DNA of 64,000 nucleotides from Sphingomonadales bacterium. GTDB taxonomy: Bacteria; Pseudomonadota; Alphaproteobacteria; Sphingomonadales; Sphingomonadaceae. Shown here in pieces: positions 9,060-18,411 of the stretch (position 1 is its first letter; every line of letters begins with the position of its first letter). The stretch lies in contig JAIXOE010000060.1 of assembly GCA_027486895.1 (NCBI GenBank), forward strand, positions 55,603 through 119,602, written 5' to 3'. The notes under the pieces were generated by a model. It made no database searches and had not been told where the DNA came from. It worked only from the letters and a program-made list of their open reading frames with translations. The position numbers and the translations under genes were made by a program.

Positions 9060-9947
9060 TTATTGCCGGAAATTAGGCCCTGGACCTTGAAGCGCCTGTA
9101 GTAAATGACCCAGATCGCGCGCACGCGTTTGTGTCGACACTATGCTGGTGCTGCGCGGCATTGCGAGATACTGCCGCGGAGTCATACCCATGAACTGTTG
9201 AAATTCACGGTTGAAATGTGCTTGATCGAAATATTGGTCATCAAGGGCAGCGGACCATTTCAAATCAGGATGCTCCATGACTTTTGCTAAGGTGCGCAAG
9301 AATCGCTGCCTCCGCAAAAGAAGCTTAGGCGGAAAACCAAAAATGCGGCGGGCCAAGCGCTCAACTCTTTGCTGGGAAATACCCGTCACGGCCGCAAGTT
9401 CGCTGACGCTGCCAATATCGGGATTCGCAATGTGATGGTGAATACGCTCTATTTCCGCCTCTAGGGGATCAGGATCGATAACCGACGGCAGCAGCAGATG
9501 GTCAAATAATGCCGCCATTTGTTCGGTGTCGGTGACGCTTTGGATTTTGCTGTGCAATTTTGCCAGCAAAGCGAATTCCGGATGTTCGTGAACAGAACCC
9601 ACCTTGTTGGCCCAACGATTGGCGGGGCAACCGATCAAGCGATACCAGCCCAAGGGCAAGAAACCGATACCAACGAGGCGTATATTCTGGAAACGGACCA
9701 TGGCCGCTTTACCCGTTGGCCCAGTAAGGCTTGCGGCGGGAATGGTGTTCATATCAGCGCCGACGATGTTTCCCGATGCAGAACCGCGTAGGGTAAACCG
9801 TGCGCTGGCCCATTCAGGATATAAAAGGTCATCCTGCGTTGCTTGGGCTTCGCCAATATCAATGAAATAATATGAGGACAGATACCGGCGGAGTGGCTCT
9901 GCGGGTAAAACAAAACTGACAGGACTGTTGTTTTTTAGTGTTGGCAT
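9060..9947 (-). CDS. AraC-family transcriptional regulator
   Basis: 295 residues with an N-terminal sensor region of the type seen in short AraC regulators without a recognisable cupin motif. The C-terminal double helix-turn-helix spans roughly residues 170-270 (SVSELAAVTGISQQRVERLARRIFG ... FDQAHFNREFQQFMGMTPRQYL). The last part matches the AraC second HTH and the PxxY motif. Its start overlaps the end of the hisN-like gene by 13 bases, so it is co-transcribed with prs and that phosphatase. Targets are unknown. Confidence 0.9.
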   Translation of the reverse strand: MPTLKNNSPVSFVLPAEPLRRYLSSYYFIDIGEAQATQDDLLYPEWASARFTLRGSASGNIVGADMNTIPAASLTGPTGKAAMVRFQNIRLVGIGFLPLGWYRLIGCPANRWANKVGSVHEHPEFALLAKLHSKIQSVTDTEQMAALFDHLLLPSVIDPDPLEAEIERIHHHIANPDIGSVSELAAVTGISQQRVERLARRIFGFPPKLLLRRQRFLRTLAKVMEHPDLKWSAALDDQYFDQAHFNREFQQFMGMTPRQYLAMPRSTSIVSTQTRARDLGHLLQALQGPGPNFRQ

Positions 9948-10714
9948 GCCAGTGCTTCGAGCACGTCATCAAGCCGGGCTGGGTCGCCCACCGCAATAAC
10001 ATGGCCTTCGGAAGCGCCGTGCAGCGGATCCCCCGACCAATCGCTCATCATTCCCCCCGCTCCTGTTATGACCGGGATTAAAGCAGCAAAATCATGCAGC
10101 TTCAAGCCAGCTTCGACGACGATGTCGATGTGCCCACTGGCCAGCAGCGCGTAGTTGTAACAATCGCCACCAAATAGCATTTTTTTATGTGCGGTTTGAG
10201 CGGCGAGCTCCATAAAGTGATCGCCGTCATGCTGCGTAAAATATTGTGGCCCTGACGTCGCCAGCGTGGCCTGATTTAGCGCGGTGCATGTTCGGGTAGT
10301 GACAGGTTTTCCGTTAAGCGTTGTCGGATACCCGGCAGCACCCACCCAGCGCTCATTATTAATGCATTGGTCGATGACACCAAGGACTGGCCAGCCATCC
10401 TCCAGCAAAGCAATCAATGTACCGAATATCGGGCGCCCAGCCATGAAGCTTACCGTGCCATCGATGGGGTCGACAATCCAGCTGCGTCCAGAACTGCCGG
10501 TTTTTTCGCCATATTCCTCGCCAATGATAGTGTCGCGGGGGCACTCGGCATCAAGAATGCGGCGGATGGCGCTTTCCGCCACGCGGTCCGCATCCGTTAC
10601 GGGCGACGCATCGGCCTTTGCCTCATGACTATAAGCTGATCGGAAAAACGGCCGAATAGCCTCACCCGCCGCGTCCGCCAAACGGTTGGCTATGAGGATG
10701 TCGGCCGGTGTCAT
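9935..10714 (-). CDS. hisN: Inositol-monophosphatase-family phosphatase, probably histidinol-phosphatase
   Basis: 259-residue Li-sensitive, Mg-dependent phosphatase. Metal-site motifs are GEEYG (residues 65-69), DPIDGT (82-87) and HDFAALIPVITGAGG near the C terminus, all typical of the HisN/IMPase superfamily. The ATG at 10714 overlaps the prs stop as ATGA, which excludes the much longer upstream reading frame as a leader. Linkage to prs, which makes the PRPP consumed by the first step of histidine synthesis, favours histidinol-phosphate as substrate. Other IMPase-family substrates cannot be excluded. Confidence 0.85.
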   Translation of the reverse strand: MTPADILIANRLADAAGEAIRPFFRSAYSHEAKADASPVTDADRVAESAIRRILDAECPRDTIIGEEYGEKTGSSGRSWIVDPIDGTVSFMAGRPIFGTLIALLEDGWPVLGVIDQCINNERWVGAAGYPTTLNGKPVTTRTCTALNQATLATSGPQYFTQHDGDHFMELAAQTAHKKMLFGGDCYNYALLASGHIDIVVEAGLKLHDFAALIPVITGAGGMMSDWSGDPLHGASEGHVIAVGDPARLDDVLEALACQH

Positions 10715-11649
10715 CAATCGAACAAAGAGCTGACTGAACTTTCGTCCGCAATGCGCTTGATCGCTTCGCCCAATAACGGCGCGATGGGAAGCTGGCGTAT
10801 CTTCGAACTCGCAGTGGCGGCTTCCGATGCAATGATGGAGTCGGTGATGACCAATTTCCGCAGTGACGATGCGTTGACGCGGTTCACGGCTTCGCCCGAC
10901 AGGACGCCATGCGTAATATACGCCACGACATCGGATGCGCCGGCAGCTTTTAACGCGTCGGCCGCATTGCACAGGGTTCCGGCGCTATCTGCGATGTCAT
11001 CAATCAATATACAAAAACGGTCTTTGACATCTCCGATGATGTTCATGACCTCAGAAACACCGGCTTTTTCGCGGCGTTTGTCGACAATGGCGAGGGGCGC
11101 ATCATCGAGGCGCTTGGCAAGGGCACGTGCGCGGACAACGCCGCCAACATCCGGCGATACAACCGTGATATCCTTGTCGCCGTGGCGCTCCAAGATATCT
11201 GCGCTCATCACAGGTGCGCCATAGAGATTATCGGTTGGGATATCGAAAAAGCCCTGAATCTGACCAGCATGCAAATCCACGGTCAACACGCGGTCAGCGC
11301 CCGCTTCGGTAATCAGATTGGCCACAAGCTTGGCCGAAATTGGTGTGCGTGGGCCCGGCTTCCGGTCCTGCCGCGCATAGCCGAAATAGGGAAGCACTGC
11401 AGTGATGCGCTTTGCCGATGCACGGCGCAACGCATCAATCATGATCAGCAATTCCATCAGATTGTCATTGGCCGGGTGGCTGGTCGACTGGATTACAAAC
11501 ATATCCTCGCCGCGCACATTTTCATGGATTTCGACGAAAATTTCATTGTCGGCAAAGCGGCGCACGCTGGCGTCTGTCAGCGGCAAGTTCATATAGTCCG
11601 CAATGCCCTTCGCCAAAGGAAGGTTGCTGTTGCCTGTCATCAATTTCAT
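10714..11649 (-). CDS. prs: Ribose-phosphate pyrophosphokinase
   Basis: Makes PRPP from ribose 5-phosphate and ATP. The 311-residue length, with the start at 11649 ([13 protein letters not shown]), matches the family; longer in-frame starts add unrelated sequence. Seen are the ATP loop region [20 protein letters not shown], the [20 protein letters not shown] segment, the Mg-binding [12 protein letters not shown], and the PRPP site [16 protein letters not shown] purine-rich site (GGGGAC) lies upstream of the start. It heads an overlapping operon with the hisN-like phosphatase and an AraC regulator, and is divergent from nadE across 122 bases. Confidence 0.97.
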   Translation of the reverse strand: MKLMTGNSNLPLAKGIADYMNLPLTDASVRRFADNEIFVEIHENVRGEDMFVIQSTSHPANDNLMELLIMIDALRRASAKRITAVLPYFGYARQDRKPGPRTPISAKLVANLITEAGADRVLTVDLHAGQIQGFFDIPTDNLYGAPVMSADILERHGDKDITVVSPDVGGVVRARALAKRLDDAPLAIVDKRREKAGVSEVMNIIGDVKDRFCILIDDIADSAGTLCNAADALKAAGASDVVAYITHGVLSGEAVNRVNASSLRKLVITDSIIASEAATASSKIRQLPIAPLLGEAIKRIADESSVSSLFD

Positions 11650-11771
11650 GTGCGTGTCCCCGGACCCTGAGCTTTGGACTGCGCGCCAAAGTTTCGCAAA
11701 ACGCCTTAGCGGCGCGCGACTGGCCTGACAATCGGCTTGCCCCGCTACATTGTGGACAATAGGGTGGCAAA

Positions 11772-13430
11772 ATGACAAATCGGCTTAATATTGCAATGGC
11801 GCAGCTTAACCAGCGCGTCGGTGACCTGGCAGGTAATGCCAGCAAGATGCTCGAATGGCGCGCCAAGGCTACAGATGCCGATCTGATCGTGTTTCCGGAA
11901 CAGCAGTTGATCGGCTATCCAGCCGAGGACCTTGTCCTGAAACCAAATTTTGCAGCGCGCGCTGCGGTGGAACTTAATAAGCTTGCGGAGGCTACAGCCG
12001 ATGGTGGGCCGGCCATGCTCGTGGGCTCGATATTCCTCGACAATGGCGCGCTGTACAACGGAATCGCGTTGCTCGATGGCGGTCAGATTGCGGCAGTGCG
12101 TTACAAGCATGAGCTGCCCAACTACGGAACTTTTGACGAAAAGCGGATTTTTGCAGCTGGTCCTTTGCCAGAACCCGTGTTGTTCAAGGGCGTGCGCATT
12201 GGCGTACCCATTTGCGAAGATGGCTGGTTGGCCCCTGTTAGCATCCATTTAAAGGAACGCGGCGCCGAGTTGCTTATCTCGACCAACGGCAGCCCCTATG
12301 AAATCGATAAGGATGACCGCCGGTTGGAAGAGGTTTTTGCGGCACGCGTGCGCGAAACCGGATTGCCGCTGATGTTTTTAAACCGCGTCGGCGGGCAGGA
12401 CGAGCTGGTGTTTGACGGCAGCTCTTTTGTCTTGAACGCCGATGGTACAGCGGCGCACCGGTTGCCGGACTGGGAAGAGCATCTGCGCATGACGCATTGG
12501 ACGCGCGGTGACGATGGCTGGCAATGTGCGGATGGAACAAAGGCGCTTTGGGAAGACCATCCTGCGGACATTTACAGCGCCATGGTCACTGGCCTGCGCG
12601 ATTACGTCAACACCAACGGCTTTCCCGGCGTCGTGTTGGGCATGTCGGGCGGAATCGACAGCGCCATTTGCGCCGCAATTGCCGCTGATGCGCTTGGACC
12701 AGACCGCGTGTGGTGTGTGATGCTGCCCAGCCGGTACACCAGCCAATCGAGTCTGGATGATGCGGCGCAATGTGCTGAAATGATTGGGTGCCGGATTGAT
12801 ACGATCCCCATTTCACCAGCTGTGGTCGCGTTCGATGACATGCTGTCAGGCAGCTTTGCCGACCGCGATGTCGACATCACAGAAGAAAATATTCAGTCGC
12901 GTATCCGCGGCGTCACGTTGATGGCCCTGTCCAATAAATTTGGACATATGCTTTTGACGACGGGCAACAAAAGCGAAATGAGCGTCGGCTATGCCACGAT
13001 TTATGGCGATATGGCCGGTGGCTATAACCCGATAAAAGATGCCTATAAGATGACGGTGTTTGCCATATCCGAATGGCGCAATGCGCATAAGCCGCGCATT
13101 GGACTTGGCCGCGATGGGCCAGTGATACCCGAAAATATCATCACCAAACCACCCAGTGCTGAATTGCGGCCTGACCAAAAAGACAGCGATTCGCTGCCGG
13201 ATTATCCTATCCTCGATAAGATGCTGCATGCCTTGGTCGAGGAAGAGCGCTCGGTCGATGAGGTGGTTGCGCAAGGCTTTGATCGTGAGACGGTCATTCG
13301 CATTGAACGATTGCTCTATCTGGCAGAGTATAAACGGCGGCAGGCACCTCCAGGGGTTAAGCTTGGCGCACGAAATTTCGGGCGGGATCGCCGTTATCCA
13401 ATCACAAACGCGTTCCGAAGTGGCCGGTAA
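11772..13430 (+). CDS. nadE: Glutamine-dependent NAD+ synthetase
   Basis: Last step of NAD synthesis: amidation of deamido-NAD using glutamine. The 552 residues hold an N-terminal nitrilase-type glutaminase domain (about 1-260). Its Glu-Lys-Cys triad is visible in [30 protein letters not shown] and [11 protein letters not shown]-terminal synthetase domain has the ATP pyrophosphatase loop GMSGGIDSA and [12 protein letters not shown]. The ATG at 11772 follows a GGGTGG site. It is divergent from prs, and both enzymes serve nucleotide and cofactor supply. Confidence 0.97.
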   Translation: MTNRLNIAMAQLNQRVGDLAGNASKMLEWRAKATDADLIVFPEQQLIGYPAEDLVLKPNFAARAAVELNKLAEATADGGPAMLVGSIFLDNGALYNGIALLDGGQIAAVRYKHELPNYGTFDEKRIFAAGPLPEPVLFKGVRIGVPICEDGWLAPVSIHLKERGAELLISTNGSPYEIDKDDRRLEEVFAARVRETGLPLMFLNRVGGQDELVFDGSSFVLNADGTAAHRLPDWEEHLRMTHWTRGDDGWQCADGTKALWEDHPADIYSAMVTGLRDYVNTNGFPGVVLGMSGGIDSAICAAIAADALGPDRVWCVMLPSRYTSQSSLDDAAQCAEMIGCRIDTIPISPAVVAFDDMLSGSFADRDVDITEENIQSRIRGVTLMALSNKFGHMLLTTGNKSEMSVGYATIYGDMAGGYNPIKDAYKMTVFAISEWRNAHKPRIGLGRDGPVIPENIITKPPSAELRPDQKDSDSLPDYPILDKMLHALVEEERSVDEVVAQGFDRETVIRIERLLYLAEYKRRQAPPGVKLGARNFGRDRRYPITNAFRSGR

Positions 13431-13489
13431 GTCCAGCCTCTTTACATCGGGCACTGGAAATCGGGCGGCGTCCGTCTTATTGAATAGCC

Positions 13490-13897
13490 ATGTCGTTTTT
13501 TAAAGATGTCTCGCTGCGCAGTGCGGGCACAGATCTGATCAGCTTTTTCCGCACAACGGGCACCCACAGTCCGTGGTTGTTTCTGGCTGCATGCGTGCCG
13601 ACGGCGATTATCATCTACACATTTTATATCGATACGCTCGAAAAGGCGAAGCCGCCTCCGCCAACGGTGACTTATTTCGAAAGCTGGCCCGCGACACGCA
13701 CGATCGAGGAATCGAAAGCGGCGATTGCGGAATATCAAAAGCGTAAAGATGAAATGCGCGCCCGTGAAAAGGAAGCATATAAAGCTTTCGGCCGTGCCGT
13801 TGGCATGGACGTGGAGAAGATTGAGCGGGAAGCCCAGCTTGACCGCGCGGCAGCAGAAGCGAAAGCCAAAGACGCTTCCGCTGGAGCAAAGCAATAG
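13490..13897 (+). CDS. Small single-pass membrane protein, unknown function
   Basis: 135 residues. A short cytoplasmic-looking N-terminus is followed by one hydrophobic segment (about residues 27-46, PWLFLAACVPTAIIIYTFYI). A long charged, Ala/Glu/Lys-rich helical tail follows that could form a coiled coil. No catalytic motif is seen. It lies between nadE and ribD, ends 20 bases before the ribD ATG, and its reading frame supports a real gene. No function is proposed. Confidence 0.75.
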   Translation: MSFFKDVSLRSAGTDLISFFRTTGTHSPWLFLAACVPTAIIIYTFYIDTLEKAKPPPPTVTYFESWPATRTIEESKAAIAEYQKRKDEMRAREKEAYKAFGRAVGMDVEKIEREAQLDRAAAEAKAKDASAGAKQ

Positions 13898-13917
13898 CCA
13901 CCGCTGATCACCGCTTC

Positions 13918-14862
13918 ATGGCCGCAGCTTTAGCGCTGGCTGAACGCGGCGTTGGCCAGACAGGTTTGAACCCGTCTGTCGGCTGTATCATCGTCAAGGA
14001 CGGTGTGGTTGTTGGGCGAGGCTGGACCCAAAAAGGGGGGCGCCCCCATGCAGAAGCCATGGCGCTGGCGGAGGCAGGTTCTGCAGCGCAAGGCAGCACT
14101 GTTTTCGTGACGCTCGAGCCCTGTGCGCATCAATCCGAACGTGGGCCGGCTTGTGCGCAATCGTTGATAGATGCCCGGCCAGCACGAGTCATTATTGCGC
14201 TGCAGGACCCTGATCCGCGCACTGCCGGTGAAGGCATGAAGGCACTGATGGCGGCGGGTGTAGCTGTCGAGACTGGCGTCATGGCATCGGAAGCGCGCAA
14301 AAGTCTTGCCGGATTTCTTATTCGCATGCATTTGGGGCGGCCATTTGTAACGTTGAAAATCGCGACATCGCTTGATGGTCAAATCGCCATGGCAGATGGC
14401 AGCAGCCGATGGATTACGGGCGACATCGCGCGTGCCCACAGCCATATTGAACGCGCGCGCGCTGATGCGATATTGGTGGGATCGGGCACAGTAATCGCAG
14501 ACGCGCCGCAATTGAATGTGCGGCTTGCAGGCCTCGAGCACAGACAACCACGCAAGGTCATGCTGGGCAGCGGCGATGCCCCCGACGGATGGGAAGTCAT
14601 TCGGGCGCCAGCCGACATCGCAAAGCTCGATTGCAACAATGTGATGGTTGAAGGCGGCGCTGCAACAGCAACGGCCTTCTTGAAAGCCGGATTGGTAGAT
14701 CGGCTGTTATTGTACCGCGCACCCATATTCATCGGCGCAGGCAAAGCGTGCCTTGGCGACATTGGACTTGGGCAGCTTTCAGACGCGCATGGCCGCTGGC
14801 AGCTTTCCGATTCTCGCAGTCTTGGCAAAGACCGTCTCGAAGTCTACGAACGCGCGAATTAA
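13918..14862 (+). CDS. ribD: Bifunctional riboflavin biosynthesis deaminase/reductase
   Basis: Converts the pyrimidine product of GTP cyclohydrolase II by deamination and then side-chain reduction. The N-terminal cytidine-deaminase-like domain has the zinc motifs HAEAM and PCAHQSERGPAC. The C-terminal RibG reductase domain begins at VTLKIATSLDGQIAM. The 314 residues from this ATG are somewhat short for the family. The eight upstream codons read IATADHRF, which continues the conserved RibD N-terminus, but the expected initiator is ATA, so the ATG at 13918 may not be the true start. It is followed 15 bases later by ribE. Confidence 0.93.
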   Translation: MAAALALAERGVGQTGLNPSVGCIIVKDGVVVGRGWTQKGGRPHAEAMALAEAGSAAQGSTVFVTLEPCAHQSERGPACAQSLIDARPARVIIALQDPDPRTAGEGMKALMAAGVAVETGVMASEARKSLAGFLIRMHLGRPFVTLKIATSLDGQIAMADGSSRWITGDIARAHSHIERARADAILVGSGTVIADAPQLNVRLAGLEHRQPRKVMLGSGDAPDGWEVIRAPADIAKLDCNNVMVEGGAATATAFLKAGLVDRLLLYRAPIFIGAGKACLGDIGLGQLSDAHGRWQLSDSRSLGKDRLEVYERAN

Positions 14863-14877
14863 AGAGGCAGTATATAT

Positions 14878-15486
14878 ATGTTCACAGGTATCATCACTGA
14901 CGTTGGCAATATCCGTTCGTCTGAACAGCGCGGCGATTTGCGCCTCGTCATCGATTGCGCATATGACATGGACACAGTCGCAATCGGTGCTTCGATTGCA
15001 TGTTCGGGCGTTTGCCTGACAGTGGTCGACAAGGGCGATGGTTGGTTCGCAATCGATGCGTCTGCCGAAACGGTCTCACGTACACCTGTTGGAATGTGGG
15101 AAGCCGGAACCAGATTAAATCTGGAACGTGCGCTGAAGGTTGGCGATGAATTGGGCGGACATATTGTCACCGGCCATGTCGACGGGGTCGGTCATGTTGT
15201 TGGTAGCGAAACCGTAGGCGACAGCTGGAAAGTCACCGTCGCCGCGCCGGGCAGTCTTGCGCCTTATATCGCGGCTAAAGGATCCATCACGGTCGATGGC
15301 GTGTCATTGACCGTCAATGACATTGCGGATCAGGCGGACGGTTCCGCGCATTTCATGCTGAACATCATTCCCCATACAGCGCAGATGACGACATTAGGAG
15401 CGCTTGCTGCCGGACGGCAAGTCAATCTGGAGATCGACGTGCTCGCCCGTTATCTAAAGCGGATGGAAGATATGCGCGCCCGTTAA
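14878..15486 (+). CDS. ribE: Riboflavin synthase
   Basis: Dismutation of two 6,7-dimethyl-8-ribityllumazine molecules to riboflavin. The 202 residues contain the two lumazine-binding barrel repeats. The first starts MFTGIITDVG, the second near GHIVTGHVDGVGHV, with the active-site region GVCLTVVD repeated as GVSLTVND. It forms an operon with ribD. Its stop overlaps by 4 bases the stop of the converging DUF1134 gene. Confidence 0.96.
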   Translation: MFTGIITDVGNIRSSEQRGDLRLVIDCAYDMDTVAIGASIACSGVCLTVVDKGDGWFAIDASAETVSRTPVGMWEAGTRLNLERALKVGDELGGHIVTGHVDGVGHVVGSETVGDSWKVTVAAPGSLAPYIAAKGSITVDGVSLTVNDIADQADGSAHFMLNIIPHTAQMTTLGALAAGRQVNLEIDVLARYLKRMEDMRAR

Positions 15487-16235
15487 AACGGCAACCAGCG
15501 CTGCTTTTTGGAAAAGCGCATATATCCAACATTGGCGCCCAACCGAAGTCCGGCACCTACCCTGATGGGGATGAGAACGACATCGCCGCGCCGAAGGTAG
15601 CTCGCATTAAACCCACCACCCAGATAAGCAACGCCCTCACCGGCAGCATAGCGTTTATAAATATCCTCGGTATCGTAAAGATTATAGACAAGAACAAAGG
15701 TGCTGCCTGCGTTTGCACCAGCATCGGGTCCAATCGACGGGCCAGTCCAATATACTGGCTTTTGCCCTTCTACCTTGTGGTTCAACGTGCCCGAACCATA
15801 GCGCAAACCAACGATAAAGGCACCGCCGCCTTCGCGGCCAACGATATAGCCATTGGGCCGACCTTGCTTTTTCAGAATATCTTCAATCAGCTTACCAAGG
15901 CCTTGGGCGCCCTTGCCAAAAACGCCTTCCGCTGCGCCGATCAAATCATCTTCCTGATAGGTATCGGCCGTCGGGATCGCAGGGGAAGCGGACGACGTTT
16001 CAGGTAATGTTGCAGGAGCATCCGTCGGAACACCATCTTGAACCGCCGAAGTGGGGGCATCTGTTGGAGTAGAGGCTGGAGCAGGTGGCGGCGTACCAAG
16101 GTCGGAATCGATAACATCATTGGGATCGACCGTATTGATTTGCGCCATGGCGGGTGAAGCAACAAGTGCTCCTGCTGCAAGCAGCACAAGCATGGAATGT
16201 ATGGACCGTTTCAGTCCTTGGCTAAATGCTAACAT
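15483..16235 (-). CDS. DUF1134-family (EipA-like) periplasmic envelope protein
   Basis: 250 residues. A signal sequence ends around LVASPAMA-QIN. A low-complexity Pro/Thr/Ala linker (about residues 45-90) follows. The conserved DUF1134 domain runs to the C terminus (GYIVGREGGGAFIVGLRYGSGTL ... GPSIGPDAGANAGSTFVLVYNL ... GADNVGYM-like end). The family includes Brucella EipA, a small soluble periplasmic beta-barrel linked to envelope integrity; that role is known for the family and not shown here. The gene stands alone and converges on ribE. Confidence 0.88.
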   Translation of the reverse strand: MLAFSQGLKRSIHSMLVLLAAGALVASPAMAQINTVDPNDVIDSDLGTPPPAPASTPTDAPTSAVQDGVPTDAPATLPETSSASPAIPTADTYQEDDLIGAAEGVFGKGAQGLGKLIEDILKKQGRPNGYIVGREGGGAFIVGLRYGSGTLNHKVEGQKPVYWTGPSIGPDAGANAGSTFVLVYNLYDTEDIYKRYAAGEGVAYLGGGFNASYLRRGDVVLIPIRVGAGLRLGANVGYMRFSKKQRWLPF

Positions 16236-16433
16236 GCGTATCCCACCCTCTTAAAAATCCAGCAACACTGTATGAATTCTCTGGATGAGCGCATGATGAA
16301 CAGCCGTTGATGCGAGTTCAGTGCGCGCCAGAGCGATCCTGTTACGCTAATTTTCTTCTTATCCCGCGCGTGTGTCAATAACCATTGCAGCCAAATGCAT
16401 GCGACGCTATAGGCCGCCGATGCCAAACGCGCA

Positions 16434-16526
16434 GGAGACGTGGGTGAGTGGCTGAAACCAACGGTTTGCTAAACCGTCGTACTGGTAAATCCGGTACCGA
16501 GGGTTCGAATCCCTCCGTCTCCGCCA
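16434..16526 (+). tRNA. tRNA-Ser(GCU)
   Basis: The acceptor stem GGAGACG pairs with CGTCTCC, followed by discriminator G and an encoded CCA (16524-16526). The anticodon stem ACGGT/ACCGT holds loop TTGCTAA, with anticodon GCT at 16468-16470. A long variable arm of serine type precedes the T-arm GGGTTCGAATCCC. The 93-base length fits a class II tRNA. Confidence 0.97.
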
Positions 16527-16559
16527 ACATGGCCTAGCTCAGGTGAAACGCGCGAACCT

Positions 16560-17825
16560 ATGTCGAGAAAACGTAAAGGTCCGTCGCGATTTGCGACATT
16601 GAAGGCCAAGCCACCTTTTTTCTGGATTAAAAATGGCCTGATTATTGTGGTGACAATCTGGCTCGCATGGTTGTCGTTCATCCATGCGGTTGCGAACATC
16701 ACCTGGGATCAAAACCCCGACATTGCGCTATATTATGTGCCCGATCATCCGTTGGCCCTGTCGCGCAAGGCAGATGAGTTATTTGCTGCGAAACAGGACC
16801 CCGCCACGCTCGCCAAGGTAGAGGCAATGGCAAAGCAGTCGCTTCGTGGCGGCGCGCTTAACCCCGTGGCGATTCGGTTGTTGGGCTATGTGGCTGATGC
16901 GCGCGGCGACATGAAAAAAGCCCGCGAATTGATGCAGCTGTCGCACAAGGTGTCACGCCGCGATTTCGGTACGCAGCTTTGGCTCATCGAAGATGCGGTG
17001 CAGCGAAATGACAAGAAAGAGGCGCTGTATCATTATGATATCGCAATGCGGACCACGCCAAGCAGTTTTCCGATCTTGTTCCCCACACTCACAGGCGCGT
17101 TAAGCGATCCAGAAGTGCGCGTTGAACTTGCGCCCATCGTCCGGATGGCTCCTGTTTGGCTGCCTTCGTATCTCAGCGAGGCAATTGGCACAGCGGAAAA
17201 CCCTGCAAATATCGCGGATGTGTTGGTCAAGGCCGGCGGCTTACCGGATGAGGAAGTTTACCGAAATCTATCAAATGGTTTGTTGGCGCAGCTTGCCGCC
17301 AAGAATAAATTTCCTGCGTTCCGGCAATATTATCTGACTTTAAAAGGCAGTCGTCCCGCGACGTTTCAGTCTGCTTCATTGACGAAAGATACGGTGAATT
17401 TGCCTTATCCTTCGGCTGGATGGCAAGTCGTCGAAAATCCGGCCATCGGCGGATCATTTTCGCAACCGGACAGCAAAGGGCGGTTTACGCTTTCGGCATT
17501 TGCAGGCTCAGGTGAGCGCGGCGAAGTGATGCGCAAAATTCTGTTCCTGACACCGGGGAACTACCGTTTCCAGGCACTATATTCGGCGCAAACAGGCGTT
17601 TCTGACGGAGAAATCCGGTGGGATTTGCAGTGCCTTGCGCCGACCGGAAACGTGGGCAAATGGTTTGTTTCCACACCCGTCCGACAAGGAAATTTTGCAC
17701 AATCGCAGGATTTCAACATCGGGAATGATTGCCGCAATCAAGTTCTTGTGCTGCAGGCCGCGGGCGGTAGCAACCAGCTTGGCGCAGAATTCACGCTCCG
17801 CGCAGTAAATATCAGCCAGCGTTAA
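16560..17825 (+). CDS. Membrane-anchored TPR-like protein, unknown function
   Basis: 421 residues. A basic N-terminus is followed by one transmembrane segment (about residues 22-45, FFWIKNGLIIVVTIWLAWLS). Helical repeat sequence resembling TPRs spans about 70-260. A beta-rich C-terminal region (about 280-420) has a jelly-roll look (LTPGNYRFQALYSAQTG). The layout suggests a periplasmic assembly factor such as those near exopolysaccharide genes, but no polysaccharide genes flank it. It starts 33 bases after the tRNA-Ser and may share its promoter. No function is proposed. Confidence 0.8.
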   Translation: MSRKRKGPSRFATLKAKPPFFWIKNGLIIVVTIWLAWLSFIHAVANITWDQNPDIALYYVPDHPLALSRKADELFAAKQDPATLAKVEAMAKQSLRGGALNPVAIRLLGYVADARGDMKKARELMQLSHKVSRRDFGTQLWLIEDAVQRNDKKEALYHYDIAMRTTPSSFPILFPTLTGALSDPEVRVELAPIVRMAPVWLPSYLSEAIGTAENPANIADVLVKAGGLPDEEVYRNLSNGLLAQLAAKNKFPAFRQYYLTLKGSRPATFQSASLTKDTVNLPYPSAGWQVVENPAIGGSFSQPDSKGRFTLSAFAGSGERGEVMRKILFLTPGNYRFQALYSAQTGVSDGEIRWDLQCLAPTGNVGKWFVSTPVRQGNFAQSQDFNIGNDCRNQVLVLQAAGGSNQLGAEFTLRAVNISQR

Positions 17826-17836
17826 TGGGAAAAAGT

Positions 17837-17894
17837 GAGCTTGGCCGGGAGTGCATCCGACCAAGCTCTTTAGGAGAGGGCGCCTCTCCTAAAG
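17837..17894. terminator. Tandem stem-loops at a convergent gene junction
   Basis: The first hairpin pairs GAGCTTGG (17837-17844) with CCAAGCTC (17861-17868). The second is a perfect 12-bp stem, CTTTAGGAGAGG (17868-17879) with CCTCTCCTAAAG (17883-17894), around a 3-base loop. The two share base 17868. They lie between converging genes and probably terminate transcription in both directions, although no long T-run follows. Confidence 0.6.
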
Positions 17895-17976
17895 TGAGAA
17901 GCCCTCGGGTCGCGTCTCCTCAATAGATATTCTGACGCCGAGACCGCGTGATGCACATCACGCTTTAGCGCTGCTA

Positions 17977-18366
17977 CTATCGCGGCCTGTGTTCGGTCCC
18001 CAAGCCTGCCGTGATGAACAACGCCGTCGCTTCGCCTTCGATATCCGCAGTGTGCCAGCAGCCGGGCGGGTTAATGGCATATTCGCCTGCACCGATGGCG
18101 GCGGATGCTGTCGACCCATCAGCATGCTCCTGATGCAGCGTCATCCGCGCCGACAGGCAAAGTACGACCTCATCACCCAAAGGGTGCATCTCCCAGCTGT
18201 CCCAGTTTTCCGAAAAGCGGTACATCGTCACCAACCGCCCCTCGGCGCCGTCGCTTGCGTTCCGCGCACCATAAGCCTCATACCAATCCATGCCGGTAAA
18301 CGGAGGTTGGGTTGTCGCGGTCGCGCCAAGGCCAAGATGCAGCGGATATTCAAACAAGTTAGGCAT
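17977..18366 (-). CDS. Cupin-domain protein
   Basis: 129 residues with a single cupin barrel: WEMHPLGDEVVLCLSARM matches the first metal motif region and NPPGCWHTADIEG the second. The metal ligands His, Glu and His are present. Single-domain cupins of this type often bind small ligands or act as sugar or auxiliary enzymes; the substrate is unknown. It is the last gene of a minus-strand series after the VOC protein (45-base gap). Confidence 0.82.
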   Translation of the reverse strand: MPNLFEYPLHLGLGATATTQPPFTGMDWYEAYGARNASDGAEGRLVTMYRFSENWDSWEMHPLGDEVVLCLSARMTLHQEHADGSTASAAIGAGEYAINPPGCWHTADIEGEATALFITAGLGTEHRPR

Positions 18367-18411
18367 GGCAAAATCCCGAGAGATCCGTGGAAGGTAGCTC
18401 CCTAAACGGGG

